From Tricholoma matsutake (Eukaryota; Basidiomycota; Agaricomycetes; Agaricales; Tricholomataceae), in the NCBI GenBank assembly GCA_026075535.2, contig AP026539.1, forward strand, positions 4,402,001 to 4,466,000: a stretch of 64,000 nt of DNA. Reading direction: 5' to 3'. The notes beneath the pieces were generated by a model. The model worked only from the letters and a program-made list of their open reading frames with translations. It was not told where the DNA came from and did not search any database. This document shows positions 54,746-64,000 of the stretch, one piece after another. Numbering within the stretch: position 1 is the stretch's first letter; every line of letters begins with the position of its first letter. Made by a program: the position numbers and the translations under genes.

Positions 54746-55988
54746 TCAGATACCAATCCTCCACCACACCTTCCTCACCGTATCCAAATCTCTCTCACCC
54801 AACACCTGGAGCCTCACCAGCCCCGCTCCAACCCCCACATCCACACGATCTCCTTCCCAACTCTGCTGTTCCCTCGCCCAACCTCCCATCTCCCCAACGA
54901 AATATGCTCTCGTCATCCCCGTCTCACTCAATATCATCGAATTCTGGGCGAACGTGGGAGAGAGCGAGATGTGCGCATCTAGTGGGAGGTGAGGGCAATT
55001 GTGAGGTGGGCCGTGATTGAGTTTGATGGTTACGGTGAGGAGCCCATGGAAAGAGGGCGGGAGATGGAGGGAGAGGTAACCGTCATGTGCAGAGGCAATG
55101 AGGTGGAAGGGCGGGCGATGTAGCGTTGGGGTGTGCTAGTAAGGCAAGCTTAGAGATAGCGGGACAAAGACGGCTTTAGCTTACAATCTTAGCGATAAGA
55201 GGGAAATTATTCTTCGCCGACCCGGGACCTGCGTTATTGCGTATCTTGAGATCCAACGTCGTCCGGAGGACGGGAGCGTCTGCGTCTCCGGCCCCCAACT
55301 CCGGTTCTCCTACGAGGAAGATTTCCACGTCAATGCCTCCATTTTCAACTTCGAATTTGAGGTTCTTGCGCAACCCATCAGCGACATCCCTACCAGAGAA
55401 CCCAGGCAAGGGAGCCAAAAGCGCCGCAGGGACATGCAAATATGGGTTCACGGTGAACTTTCCTTTGATAGAAGCACTCGCGCGTGCGAGTGCTTGAAAA
55501 CGGTTAGGTGTCCCCTTGCGAGAGAGCGAAATGTAATTCGCTGGGTTAAGGCGGATTGTTGTCCCGGGGCCACGGGACGCTGGTGCACCGGAAGACAACT
55601 TTTCATGCAGGTGCTGCATACTGGGATTGCCTAGCGCTGGGTGCTCTTGTTCAGATTCAGGGTCAAGCACATCTATGGTAGAGCCGACATCGCTAGGGTG
55701 ATAAGAGAGGTGCACCGGGAAGGTGACGGTGCTGCCACCGTATGGGAGGGAAGCATATCTCCTCCTGCTTACAGCTGTACGAGAACGCTGGATAACGGGT
55801 GAGCCCTCGTTGAAATGCACTTCAGAGTGCCGAGGAGTGGCCTGAGCACTTGAGATAGAAGGTGGGCGGGGTGGCAGATGAGTTTGAGCGGAGACAAGGT
55901 CATCGACTGATTCGTTTAAACTAGTACTGTCGCGCTGTGAGGCATACCCTGGGGGAGCAGCAGTGTGGTCAATGATGGACGGGGCCAT
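54746..55988 (-). CDS. DUF7330-like hypothetical protein, two exons
   Basis: Exon 1 55,988-55,185 (MAPSIIDHTAAPPGYASQ...), intron 55,184-55,136 (GTAAGC...TACTAG, 49 bp), exon 2 55,135-54,746. The total is 1,194 nt, 397 aa. The N-terminal ~170 residues are Ser/Pro-rich and probably disordered. A C-terminal beta-rich domain contains FTVNPYLHVPAALLAPLPGF, NLKFEVENGGIDVEIFLVGE, LRTTLDLKIRNNAGPGSAKN, HLIASAHDGYLSLHLPPSFH, FAQNSMILSETGMTRAYFVG and WAREQQSWEGDRVDV. This layout fits the Agaricomycete DUF7330 family. No biochemical role is known. No signal peptide. Frame and splice sites are intact. Confidence 0.78.
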
Positions 55989-56690
55989 AGAGGGTACAGC
56001 TTATCAAACGAGAAGGTATCAGGCTCAGATCTCGAGGCGGCCATCAAGGATCAAAGGGAGAAGCTTTAGAGTAATGTCAGAGCGACGTAGTTGATTACCT
56101 AAGATATACTTACCAAGTCGCGTCAGTAACATCTTGACTTCATGTGATGAGTCTACATATCTTATCGCCGCACAAGATCTGTGACAGTGTCTATGCATTT
56201 GACAACCCGCTCGAAAGACGCTGCGCTGAAAATCTGCCCAGGAAAAAAATAAGTAATTGATTTTCGATGTATTTCATTGAGTCTGATCACACGCTGAGTC
56301 AGGATTTGAAGCCAAGCGACAGTGCGCCGAGAACAGCTAAAAGCCTATTAATAATGAGACGGACGGGAGGAGTTTTTTTTTTTTTAAAAAAAGAGGGGGA
56401 TGAGAAAATAAGGGTTTCTGACTCAGTGGGTAAGTATAAATAGAAGATTATTGAATCCGTCACGGACTCGGCCATCGTGGATACCATCTGCGTGCGTTAC
56501 CCCCGCACCACCGCAGTTGCAACAGCCCCCGTGGAATCCTTTCCATTATCTACACCTCGACATCCAGTGAGCTGGCCACACTTTTTGCAGGCGACCGTGC
56601 ATTCCTTTTGGCGCACGATTCTTCCCGGCATCGGCGGATATTCTTTTGTTTGCGCTGGTTTTCCGGGACTACTCGTCGACGTTTTGGGCA
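55989..56690. other. Upstream region of the DUF7330-like gene, no further gene
   Basis: Contains the likely promoter of the gene to its left. A minus frame at 56,299-56,487 and frames on both strands at 56,477-56,720 are open but show no recognisable motif. A poly(T)/poly(A) tract lies at 56,370-56,391. The CpG-normal host sequence ends at about 56,690. Confidence 0.45.
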
Positions 56691-56696
56691 TGAAAT

Positions 56697-57127
56697 TTAA
56701 ATACCTAGGCAAGCAATATGACATTCATCAAGACATACATAGCACCACTTCCAGGGGGCAAAGCAGACTGGCACCTGGAGTTTGTGTACATCGGAAGACT
56801 TGGAGTTGGCAGTGTGCTTGGGAGTTGGCAGCATGTGGTGGATGCAATACCAACAGCCCAGGAAGACTCTGACTTGCCAGTGACAAGGGTGGTGGAATAG
56901 AGTAGTATCAATAGAAAGTGAGGATGGGACAAACTCTTCAAGGTTGATGACACCCTGAGATGGCTGGATTGAACTGGGTACTAAAGTGAGAAATGCTGGA
57001 AAAGGCTGATGAGGTGCAGGAAAAATCTTGCTTGTCTTCTCAATCATGTTCATCTTGCCTGAGATAAGTTCTTGTGAAGTTGTGATGCCCAGATATTGCT
57101 GGTCTTCTCCCAACTTTTGGAAGAACT
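56697..57127 (-). pseudogene. Unnamed transposon-associated gene, 3' part
   Basis: Minus frame 56,697-57,113 begins GEDQQYLGITTSQELISGKM and reads IEKTSKIFPAPHQPFPAFLT and LVPSSIQPSQGVINLEEFVP. It continues the reading of 58,893-59,430 after removal of the hAT element between them. I recognise the pattern from repeat-associated proteins of Agaricomycetes but cannot name a family. Its end near 56,700 is unsure. Confidence 0.5.
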
Positions 57128-58892
57128 AGTGCTTAAGAGTCCAGTCTGGTCCTGGTTTTTTGCCCACTTGGGCTGTAACCGGGGACCAAACTGATCCTTC
57201 TTTATTGTATATTTCTACTTAACCGAGACTGGACCACCTGGAACTGGTCAGTATCAATCCTTCACCAGTTCACTAACTGGTTCACACCTGTTTTGAACCA
57301 GACCCAGTCCCAACCCGTTCTAACTGGTTGGGACCAGTGTTTGTAGCTACCTAGTTACTTATTGTATAACTACTTACTAACTACTTAATTGTACTGACCC
57401 TCCATCTCACACTTCGAGGTGAGGGGGCATGGTGGTACACCCCGCGAGCAGCGGTTGCGAGGCTGGTTCAACCAGCTGAAGACCAAAAAACTCACAGAAT
57501 GCATTGCTGATTTCTGTGCTCTTCTTGAAGGCGAGCTTTGCAAGGACGATGCAGGCTGCTAACTGGAGTTGGTGAGTCAGTGGCGATGTGGCACCATTAT
57601 GGAGTGGGCTGGGACATACCTTGTTCATGTCAATCCCCCCCTGGGTGATTTCCCCTGTTCATTGATTCCCATTCTTTGATTCCCCCTGTTCATCAATTCC
57701 CCCTGCTTGTTGATTCCCCTCATTTGTCAATTGGTGTCAATGTGGTGGTGTTGGCATTGTTGGTGTCATCCATTGTCATCATTTGCATTGGCATTGACAC
57801 TGGCATTGGTTGGTGTCATCAGTTGTGATGCACCCTGGTGTTGGCATTGGTCATTCCCATTCTCATTGTCCATGTCCCTCTGTTCACCATGTATGTGGTC
57901 AAATAGCACCTGTGGCCCACCCCATGAGCAGTGGCTCATAGGCATGGCTGGGTGCTGTGTCATTTGGCGCCGTGCATTGTCAGATCATTTAATCCTAAAA
58001 ACAAAATACAAGAACTAGTTAGTATAATAGAAGACAAATGAAAGGGAAAAAAGACTGACTACTCAACCTAAATGTCACTTGCCATTGTTTGGGCCATGTT
58101 ATTCATGAGGTGGCTCATTTGTAGCCACAGGTGGTGCTGGTGGAGTGTCATTACCAGTAGTGAATCATCTATAAAGCAATGAAACAAAAATCTAGTTGAA
58201 AAGAGAGAAAGAAAGATAAAAGGATGCTTACCTAGGGCCCAAGCAACATCTGTCATTGTTTGGGCCCAGTTCCCCTTTGTGGCACATTTGCAGCCACATT
58301 TTGTCCTTCTAAGTCAGCTGGGAAGCAGGAAATGTGGTTGTTTATGGTGGAGCAGAGGTGGAGATGGGAGTAGGTGGGTGAGTATTACTGTAGAGGAAGT
58401 GTACATGCATCCACTGAATGTTGATCACTTGTTCTGGCAATTGCCAGTCAGTGATCGACACATTGAAGAGTTGTCAATTTCAATGCTGAGGCTCCTCTAC
58501 TGTTCCCAGCATCCAAAGGATAAATCAGCAATATATTTTAATGTCATTATAATGTACTGCAACTTGAATCTTATTTTTAGGTAGAGTATTTAATGTAAAA
58601 TTGACAAAACTATTGTTGAGAGTGATGCAAAGGCTCGAGAACTTGAGTTGATCAAGTGCATAGTGCTCTGTAGTAGGTACATAGTGTATGTAATGTATAT
58701 GCTATAAGTTTGGTCTTTGACCAGTCTGGACCGGTCATGCACAGTCCTATTAACTGCCAGAAAAACAAGGACTGAGGACTGAACCACCCTACAAGGGTGT
58801 CAAACTGGGACCAAAAGTCCAGTTACATCGGTTAAGGTCCAGTTCAGTTCTCAGTCTTTTTTCAGTCCATGGGACCAGACTTTTAAGCACTA
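57128..58892. mobile_element. Non-autonomous hAT element D (1,765 bp)
   Basis: Inverted ends TAGTGCTTAA and TTAAGCACTA, continuing GAGTCCAGTCTGGTCC / GGGACCAGACT. Flanks are GGAAGAAC (57,120-57,127) and GAATGAAC (58,893-58,900), six of eight identical. The ends belong to the same group as elements A and B (TAGTGYTTRARGGTCCAGTC). Internal TTGTTTGGGCC and CCCCATGAGCAGTGGCTCA segments are shared with element F. No transposase; internal frames are shadows. Confidence 0.8.
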
Positions 58893-59440
58893 GAATGAAC
58901 ATCTGTAGTAATGTAAAAATGCTCTTTTCCATCTGCTGACTGATTCCACTCCTGTGAAAATGCCTCAAAATCAAGTTTACCTTTCCTGCTAGAACTAGCT
59001 AGTGTTGTGAAGACTTGGACTTTGCTGAAGAAGTAGTGGTGGGCTTCCAGTGTAGTGGGAGGAAGGACAGGAAGAGCTAGACCTTTGTCACTTTCAAAGC
59101 CAGTCATCACTTGAATTCAGCACAAAAGAGGTAGCAGACTGGTCACTGTATGGCTCCATTGCTAAATGGAGACAAAGCAGTTTTGAACAATAAATATATC
59201 AATGTGAGCATTCTAAGAGGTGCAGTCCATAGATTTGCCTACCAAGGAAGGTGCAGATTCCAAACTGCTCTGAAGTTCTCTCATAAAGATCCCCATTAAT
59301 CCAGTCTGCATATGCATGCACTCCTTCCAAAATATCAGACAGATAGTTGAGGAGGAAATGAGTATGGTTAATGAGCCCCAGATTGTGGTGATCAAGGGGG
59401 TTTCACATAAAAAATTAAGCACCCAGGGTCAATTTTTTTT
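58893..59440 (-). pseudogene. Unnamed transposon-associated gene, 5' part
   Basis: The minus strand reads LGLINHTHFLLNYLSDILEG, VHAYADWINGDLYERTSEQF and FLGRQIYGLH (59,220-59,400). Then, past frame breaks, come LPVLPPTTLEAHHYFFSKVQ and GKLDFEAFSQEWNQSADGKE (58,900-59,080). It is interrupted at DVHS by hAT element D. 59,441-59,628 shows nothing I can name. Confidence 0.5.
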
Positions 59441-59628
59441 AAGGCAAGACTAACTAACCTAGGTATGGGTAGCAAGATGTGATCCTCACAATACCCTTGT
59501 TGCAGGTATGGCAGGTATGAGAGGTCGCTGGACCAGACATTGCCAAACATGTACAACACATGTAAATGGCCACATCACAAGGTGATTATGTGTTTGATGA
59601 TCATTGACTACATTTCTCTGGCCCAGGG

Positions 59629-60043
59629 TGTTAGGAAACAGCCCCATTACCTAATAAAATTTCATTTTTATTTTATTATGTTGAATTACGCTATATTATG
59701 CTAAATGATGCTACATGATGCTGCATGTGTGGAGCATGAGAATTTTATTTTGCACACATCAATGTATATGCACATGTACACACACATTGGTAGCAACAAT
59801 GTACAATATATGTAACATAGTATATAAACCTCGAATACACACCTAGGAGACCCCAGTTGTGTTCTCTTAGGTATTCCACCTATACCTGTGGTGTGAAACA
59901 CCTTTCTCAACCAACCATGCTATAAATAACCCCTCACATCAAAACCATCAATTTCCACATCACATGTGCAGATCCCACCCCCTTCTTGTAGAGAGAACCC
60001 ACATGGTCTTAGCTAGCAGATAGTGGGTGTCATTGCCCTAACA
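59629..60043 (+). repeat. LTR, plus orientation, of an inverted pair (415 bp)
   Basis: Starts TGTTAGGAAACAGCCCC and ends GCCCTAACA, so TG...CA with the inversion TGTTAGG/CCTAACA. It contains ATGTAACATAGTATATAAACC (TATA-like, about 59,815-59,835). It is followed by a leader and a gag-like start. Its inverted partner is at 60,540-60,929. Confidence 0.72.
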
Positions 60044-60398
60044 TAAGAACACAACTTCCCATATCAGTGCACCTTCTCTTACTTGCGCATACATCATTGT
60101 CTCACTGTGCCACATCTGATTACTCATCCTTTCGGCATGAGCTGGAAGTACTTGGATATACATAATCTACCTTTTCTTTTGTAAGCCAATGCCAGGCCTC
60201 GCCTTACATTGTGACTGCCAGTGATTGAGAGGCAGCGCTCATCATTAGGACAGCTGCAACTAGGCAACTGTTTGGATCTGGTTTAGTTATGATTTACATT
60301 ACTCTATTCAGATGACTATTTTAGTCACAAGCTGAATTTAGTGATAACTCCAAGATCCACCTTAGCTGAAGAAGTGATTCATCACAGATCAATCCGTT

Positions 60399-60539
60399 AT
60401 GTCTGAACCATCAACTTCTAATCCCATTTCAATCCCATTTCTAATCCCATTCCCACACCAGTGCTAGAGGCAAAGATTAATGTGCTTATGGCACAAGTGT
60501 TGCAATTAGTGTCAGTGTTGGCAGCATCACAGCCCAGGC
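60399..60539 (+). pseudogene. Start of a retrotransposon gag-like ORF
   Basis: ATG 60,399 opens MSEPSTSNPISIPF; after a frame slip TPVLEAKINVLMAQVLQLVS follows. This resembles the N-terminus of LTR-retrotransposon gag proteins with an early coiled coil. It is cut after about 45 codons by the inverted LTR. 60,044-60,398 is the leader; no primer-binding site recognised. Confidence 0.45.
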
Positions 60540-60929
60540 TGTTAGGGTGACTGCTAGCTAAGACCATGTGGGTTCTCTCTACAAGAAGGGGGCGTGATGT
60601 GCGTGTGTGATGGGGGAATTGATGGTTTTGATGTGAGGGGTTATTAATAGATGAGTTTGTTGAGAAAGGTGTTTCACACCACAAGTGTAGGTGGAATATC
60701 TAAAAGAACACAACTGGGGTCCCCTAGGTGTATATTTAAGGTTATATACTATGTTACATATATTGTACATTATTGTTACTGACACACTCGTACATGCGTG
60801 TACATATTGATGTGTGCAAAATAAAATTCTCATGCTATAAAAGTGTAGCATCATTTGGCATAATGTAGCATAATTTGACATAATAAAATAAAATAAAATA
60901 TTATTAGGTAATGGGGCTGTTTCCTAACA
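60540..60929 (-). repeat. LTR, minus orientation, of an inverted pair (390 bp)
   Basis: The reverse complement starts TGTTAGGAAACAGCCCC and ends CACCCTAACA. It matches 59,629-60,043 closely along its length (for example GTAGAGAGAACCCACATGG and CAAAACCATCAATTCCC). The outer flanks CAGGG (59,624-59,628) and CAGGC (60,930-60,934) agree in four of five bases. Confidence 0.72.
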
Positions 60930-61137
60930 CAGGCAAGCAGAAGTACAGCCAGAGATGACAGGAGACAGAGATGATGAGATGGAGGAGATGGTGGAGTGGG
61001 TGTCACAGGATGATGTGCAGATGGCAGAGAAATCTGAAAATGGAAAAGTGTGCTTACCTAAGTATGCGCCCCCGCAAATCTTTGACGGTACCATGGACAA
61101 TACAAAATCTTTCATCAGCTCTATAGTATTGTAGATC
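60930..61137 (+). pseudogene. Gag-like fragment
   Basis: Plus strand AEVQPEMTGDRDDEMEEMVE, then LPKYAPPQIFDGTMDNTKSF and ISSIVL, ending in a stop near 61,134. The P-x-x-FDG-x-x-x-x-T-K-x-F pattern is typical of the beginning of Gypsy capsid domains. Confidence 0.45.
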
Positions 61138-61139
61138 CA

Positions 61140-62243
61140 TGGGAGGAAGGCAGAGTTTCATACAGCTGAGGAACAGGAGGCAAAGGCTGAGCAGAAGCAG
61201 CAGAGGCAAAGGCATGGGTGGAGGCAAAGGTGTGGGTGGAGGCAGAGGCAGCTGAGGCAAGACATTGAGAAGAGCAGGAGGCTGGGATACATGAAGCAGC
61301 AGCAGCGAAAGCTGCAAAGCTTGACAAACAATGGAAGACATTCGAAGCTACCCAAGCAACTCTCATGGCTGAAGTCCGAGCAAAAACAGTTGTGGAGGAG
61401 GACCTGAAGAGGCAGAATGTGGCATTGCAAGCGGAAAGTGAGGCCATCAAGCAAGCAGAGGCTGGGGAGGAGGATGAGGAGAGCAACAACAATGATGTCA
61501 GTGTTATAGGCAGAAGTGGAAGGCAATGGAGGAGGAGGAGGAGGACAATGACGATGGTGAGCAGGAGATCGTGGCTAAACATGTGAAATTTGAGGAGAGT
61601 GGTCTTCTCAATTTTGAGGGACTGGTAAGTTGTTTTGATCATGTTCACAAGGTTTTTGAGGCTGACAAATAATTTCACAGTGCGATCGGTGCACAAAATT
61701 CAAGAGTCAGCCTATCTGTATCATGGATGATGGCACGGTTAAGTGACACAAATGCACTCAAGAAGTGCAGGGGTGCTACTGGGAGGGGGTCTCATGAAAA
61801 GGGGTGATGAAGGGGAAGGGGGAAAGGATGGTAGGGAGTCATGGGGAAGGTTTTGGAGCATTCAAAACCTGATAAGCAAACATCAGATTTCTTTCAATAT
61901 ACTCGCTAAATGTTTCATTACATATAGTGCCTTGAATACAAGTTGTTGGACCATCAGAGACGCCACAGGCAGGTCCCTCAAAAATGCCAGGCTGGACAAA
62001 GCTCAATGGGAAAGGGAAGGGGTGCGAAATTTGACAAAGGGTGGGGCTGGACACGATGGAGTGTCATTGTGTGATTGCAGAGGAACCAGTGAGGAAAGAG
62101 CTGCAGTGAGAGATGTTGGACCAGGAGATAGAGGCACTGTACATGATGCTGGATGCAGAGTAGAAAGGACTTTTGTTTTTATTTTCGATAGTTTCATAAA
62201 AATAAATTCACAATTTTGCACACTGACAGAAAATAAGAAATAA
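61140..62243 (+). pseudogene. Charged coiled-coil / cysteine-cluster remnant
   Basis: Plus-strand stretches rich in Gln, Glu, Lys and Arg (AAKLDKQWKTFEATQATLMA; VVEEDLKRQNVALQAESEAI) are followed near 61,680-61,780 by CDRCTKFKSQPICIMDDGTV and HKCTQEVQGC, a CX2C...C...CX2C...C cluster. Near 62,070-62,160 comes EEPVRKELQ then MLDQEIEALYMMLDAE. Stops separate the parts. Such coiled-coil plus Cys-cluster proteins are common in Agaricomycete repeats; I know no function. From 62,244 to 62,370 nothing is seen. Confidence 0.4.
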
Positions 62244-62379
62244 GCACAAGTAAGGAGAAATTTTTGAAAATGTTCAGAATAAGATCTGTTTCTGGGACTT
62301 GTTGTTGTAAGTAGCATAAGAGTATCGTAAGGTAGAAAAAAAGGAAAAAGACATTACAAAATAAGGGAAAGGCTCAGTA

Positions 62380-63995
62380 AATCATCATGGCTGAAAAACC
62401 CTTTTGGAGTTTGCACAACCATGCTATAATGCGATATCGCAACTTGTATTGTACACTAAAAGAAATTGAAGTCATAGGTAAGTAATCGCAAACAAGAAAA
62501 GGAGAATAATTAATTGTCTTCGGAGTCCAGAATGTCTTTGGGAATATCCTCGTTGACATCTGAAGTTTTTTGAAGTGATTCAAGATGTTCTGAGTTGATG
62601 TCGAGGAAGTTTGGAGGCAGTGGAATGGATTTTCAAGCTAGGTATGGCAGAAGTTGGAGTGCGGCAACGGGCTGATGGAGTACTGATCCATCAAGTTTGC
62701 AGAGAATATAGCCTCCACCATAGTTTCATTCGATGACGATGAGGGGGCCGAGATATCATGCATGCATCTTGCAGTTGAGGGACTTCTCGATCTGTGTGTT
62801 TTGAAGTAGCACTAAATCACCTTTTGCAAAGTCGTAGTCTTTGACAGTCTGCTGGTGGACTTGTTCAAATCATTTTGCAGGTTCAAGACATGCCAAAAGA
62901 ACCTTGGAATAAAGAATTTTGAGGTTGATTGAACATTTTTGCAAGGCAATAGCTCATTGTGTGATAAGATCTGTTGTCGAGAGTATCAATTTGGAGGGGG
63001 TTGCAAATATGTAGCTTTGGAGATGTCGAGTGGAAGGAGGGGATGCAATCCTGTAACTGCGAAGTAAGGAGAACAACCCATACATCTACGAACCATAACT
63101 TGTTCTGCCCAAAACACAGAGGGTGCTCCTGCCAACCATTTTCTCTGATCTCCATCGACTGCTTTGAATAGAGATTGTTGAGTGTCAAAGTGGGCTCATT
63201 CAATGAGTCCATTGGCACAAGAGTTGTAACCACTGATTTGAATGTGACAAATGTGGTATCGTTTTGCAAGATATTTGAGGGCTGCGAGGAAGGGTCCACT
63301 GTTGTTGGTAACGACTTTGTATAGGGAACCCCAGCAACAAATAATGTCTTTGTAGATCCAATCGCCTATGCTATTCGCAGTTTCACATCGAAGTTTTCAC
63401 CATTCCGGGTAGGTCGTGATTGAACATCTACCTTGGACGATGTATTTGAATCTGGCAGAGGGTGGTAGGTGCATAGTGTCAATGTAAACTTTGCCAAATA
63501 ATGGAGCGGGAGTTGCAACTGTAGGCGGGATGAGAAGATTTTGAGTTTGTTGGACTTGGCAGAGGTGGCATGAGTGAATATACCAAGTGATGTTGGCTTT
63601 CATGTTTGGCCACCAGAATTGGAGGGTGATGAGGGTTTTGGTTGCAAAGACCATCTTGTGACCGATGTCATTGTGGGCTGCATGAATAATTTCGAGACGA
63701 CATTGGGGAATTGCGACGATCTTGTGTGCACTGTGAAAATCTTTTTGCCAAAGTTTTCCTGAGTCGATAAAGAACTTGGTGCAATATTGCACGAAAGTAG
63801 CATAGTCAGACTCTGAGAGATTGGGTGGACATTGTAAATCTTCAAGCCATTTTCAAATGTGTAGAAGTCATTTGTCATCTTGTTTAGTGTGTTCAGATCA
63901 GGGTACATTGTCGTAAGTGATGTCCTCCCCCTTACTGAGATCTGAAGGTAGGGTAAAGGTTGGATGAAGTGAATGGAATGGGCGAGTTGTGATTG
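62380..63995 (-). pseudogene. Gypsy element 5: degenerate integrase
   Basis: The minus-strand block 63,397-63,792 has FFIDSGKLWQKDFHSAHKIV, the zinc-binding region IIHAAHNDIGHKMVFATKTL with FWWPNM and HSCHLCQ, and KVYIDTMHLPPSARFKYIVQ with the first catalytic Asp. Further left are VVTNNSGPFLAAL (second Asp position reads Asn), NGLIE followed by a stop, FKAVDGDQRKWLAG and VFWAEQ. Then FAKGDLVLLQNTQIEKSLNC and YILCKLDGSVLHQPVAAL (62,640-62,850) appear. Stops and frame shifts are frequent. No LTR is found nearby; the element runs off the right edge. Confidence 0.82.
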
Positions 63996-64000
63996 GGTTG

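Noticed and set aside
60418..60684. Minus-strand ORF at 60.4-60.7 kb as a gene
   Set aside because: It overlaps the gag start on the plus strand and runs into LTR sequence; it is a shadow.

Overview
This window is nuclear DNA of a fungus, almost certainly a mushroom-forming basidiomycete (Agaricomycetes). The evidence is short phase-consistent spliceosomal introns in the host genes, a fragmented CxC5/CxC6 cysteine-cluster gene of the kind found beside KDZ transposons in mushrooms, DUF6570-type Helitrons, chromodomain Gypsy elements, hAT and PIF/Harbinger elements, and an intron-bearing nuclear tRNA-Asn. I cannot name the species. Repeat-rich parts look poor in CpG and rich in TpG/CpA, whereas about 26.6-30.9 kb and 49.8-56.7 kb look CpG-normal; this is a visual impression, not a count. 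LAYOUT. (1) From 1 to 47,814 lies one minus-strand CxC5/CxC6 gene cut into four parts by nested transposons: an autonomous-type hAT at 43,668-47,547, a PIF/Harbinger element at about 39,890-43,060, and a Gypsy element at 1,062-39,673. The Gypsy has two 704-bp LTRs, a matching 5-bp target duplication (GCACC), and the host reading frame resumes across it. (2) Inside the gag gene of that Gypsy sits a 30-kb block (about 2,155-32,272). It holds a decayed Helitron, a second Gypsy tail, several non-autonomous hAT elements, remnants of unnamed transposon-associated genes, and one intact small gene (28,801-29,247) behind three tandem copies of a 65-bp TATA-containing unit. This block is circularly permuted: the Helitron coding sequence leaves its left edge and resumes at its right edge, with the two halves of one hAT element and an exact 8-bp target duplication at the two ends. 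(3) The rest of the Gypsy pol region follows, with a solo LTR of its own family inserted in its integrase and an extra zinc-knuckle ORF before the 3' LTR. (4) 48.0-49.25 kb holds another Gypsy tail with its LTR. (5) 49.8-56.0 kb is ordinary host sequence: a complete six-exon APN2-type AP endonuclease gene, an AT-hook protein gene, tRNA-Asn(GTT) and a DUF7330-like gene. (6) 56.7-64.0 kb returns to transposon debris: an unnamed transposon-associated gene split by a 1.77-kb hAT element, a pair of inverted LTRs, gag-like fragments and a stop-ridden Gypsy integrase. HOW IT WORKS TOGETHER. The only clearly functional host genes are those at 49.8-56 kb. APN2 acts in base-excision repair with PCNA, the AT-hook protein binds AT-rich DNA, and the tRNA serves translation. 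The single intact ORF in the nest may also be active. Nearly everything else is parasitic DNA in successive layers, most of it inactivated by stops, frameshifts and lost catalytic residues. Target duplications let the order of many insertions be read directly.
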